NCBI RefSeq assembly: GCF_014635305.1
Contig: NZ_BMCS01000002.1
Coordinates: 620,001 to 684,000, forward strand
DNA: 64,000 bases
From: Williamsia phyllosphaerae
Lineage (GTDB): Bacteria > Actinomycetota > Actinomycetes > Mycobacteriales > Mycobacteriaceae
Direction: 5' to 3'
This document shows positions 63,952-64,000 of the stretch, in pieces. Each line of letters starts with the position of its first letter. Positions within the stretch are counted from its first letter, which is position 1. The position numbers and the translations under genes are program-made. The notes beneath the pieces were generated by a model, which was given only the letters and a program-made list of their open reading frames with translations, did not search any database and was not told the origin of the DNA.

Positions 63952-64000
63952 ACGTGCCCAACTGGCGGATGTACGTGCCCAACTGGTGGGTTTAGGTGCC
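63952..64000. repeat. 21-bp tandem repeat running off the window
   Basis: Two 21-base units starting ACGTGCCCAACTGG (63952-63972 and 63973-63993), differing near their ends, followed by the start of a third with AGGTGCC at 63994. It lies upstream of kynU; the array continues beyond the window. A regulatory or intergenic repeat role is unknown. Confidence 0.65.

Overview
The window is high-GC DNA from an actinobacterium of the Mycobacteriales, most like Gordonia or a close relative such as Williamsia or Rhodococcus. The grounds are the GC-rich third codon positions, many GTG and TTG starts, ATGA and GTGA stop/start overlaps, a mycobacterial-type furA-katG pair with its characteristic promoter, ESX (type VII secretion) cargo genes, lipoproteins with short signal peptides, a deazaflavin-dependent nitroreductase-like protein and an actinobacterial NrtR circuit. 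The species assignment is an inference. I saw no rRNA, tRNA, CRISPR array, integrase or transposase.

Layout. 1-2,700: a small type VII secretion cargo cluster and a membrane protein. 2,711-5,523: furA-katG, the oxidative-stress pair, with promoter and terminator. 5,632-11,643: metabolic genes (lipoprotein, HAD hydrolase, thioesterase, FMN reductase, a frameshifted unknown gene, an Old Yellow Enzyme). 11,729-13,466: a scar with an immunity-like gene, fragments of an NlpC/P60-like gene and noncoding DNA. 13,467-16,577: an intact A+T-richer gene for a reverse transcriptase fused to a nitrilase domain, the architecture of the type 1 defence-associated reverse transcriptase (DRT1/UG1). 16,814-23,900: msrB-msrA, a small XRE regulator, an uncharacterised three-gene operon and assorted single genes.

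24,238-38,313 is a defence island. A decayed UvrD-like helicase is followed by a composite restriction-like cassette: a C5-cytosine methylase, a convergent winged-helix/HNH protein, then a tightly overlapped operon of a ParB-like protein, an SNF2-type helicase and a DUF3883-type nuclease. After this come a nuclease-DUF2075 helicase, an EVE-like/HNH modification-dependent nuclease candidate, a GIY-YIG plus wHTH/PD-(D/E)XK pair, and a helical protein coupled to an HNH nuclease. I do not recognise the five-gene cassette or the last two pairs as named systems; they are the best candidates for something undescribed.

38,399-48,057 is a leftward polymorphic-toxin locus of type VII cargo type: helical cargo protein, lipoprotein, two or three small accessory proteins, a 2,037-residue RHS/YD-repeat toxin and its tip-specific immunity gene. 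48,424-52,624 holds small membrane proteins, a sirtuin, a DUF3298-like lipoprotein and an HD-domain protein. 52,712-55,168 is the NAD-salvage operon pnuC-nadR-nrtR with a candidate operator. 56,063-59,777 is a leftward five-gene operon of two SipW-like (Ser-His) signal peptidases and three TasA/camelysin-like substrates or substrate regions; one peptidase appears fused to a substrate. 60,019-63,918 contains a membrane protein, an epimerase, and a convergent pair for tryptophan degradation (kynurenine formamidase-like hydrolase and kynureninase). The window ends inside a 21-bp tandem repeat.
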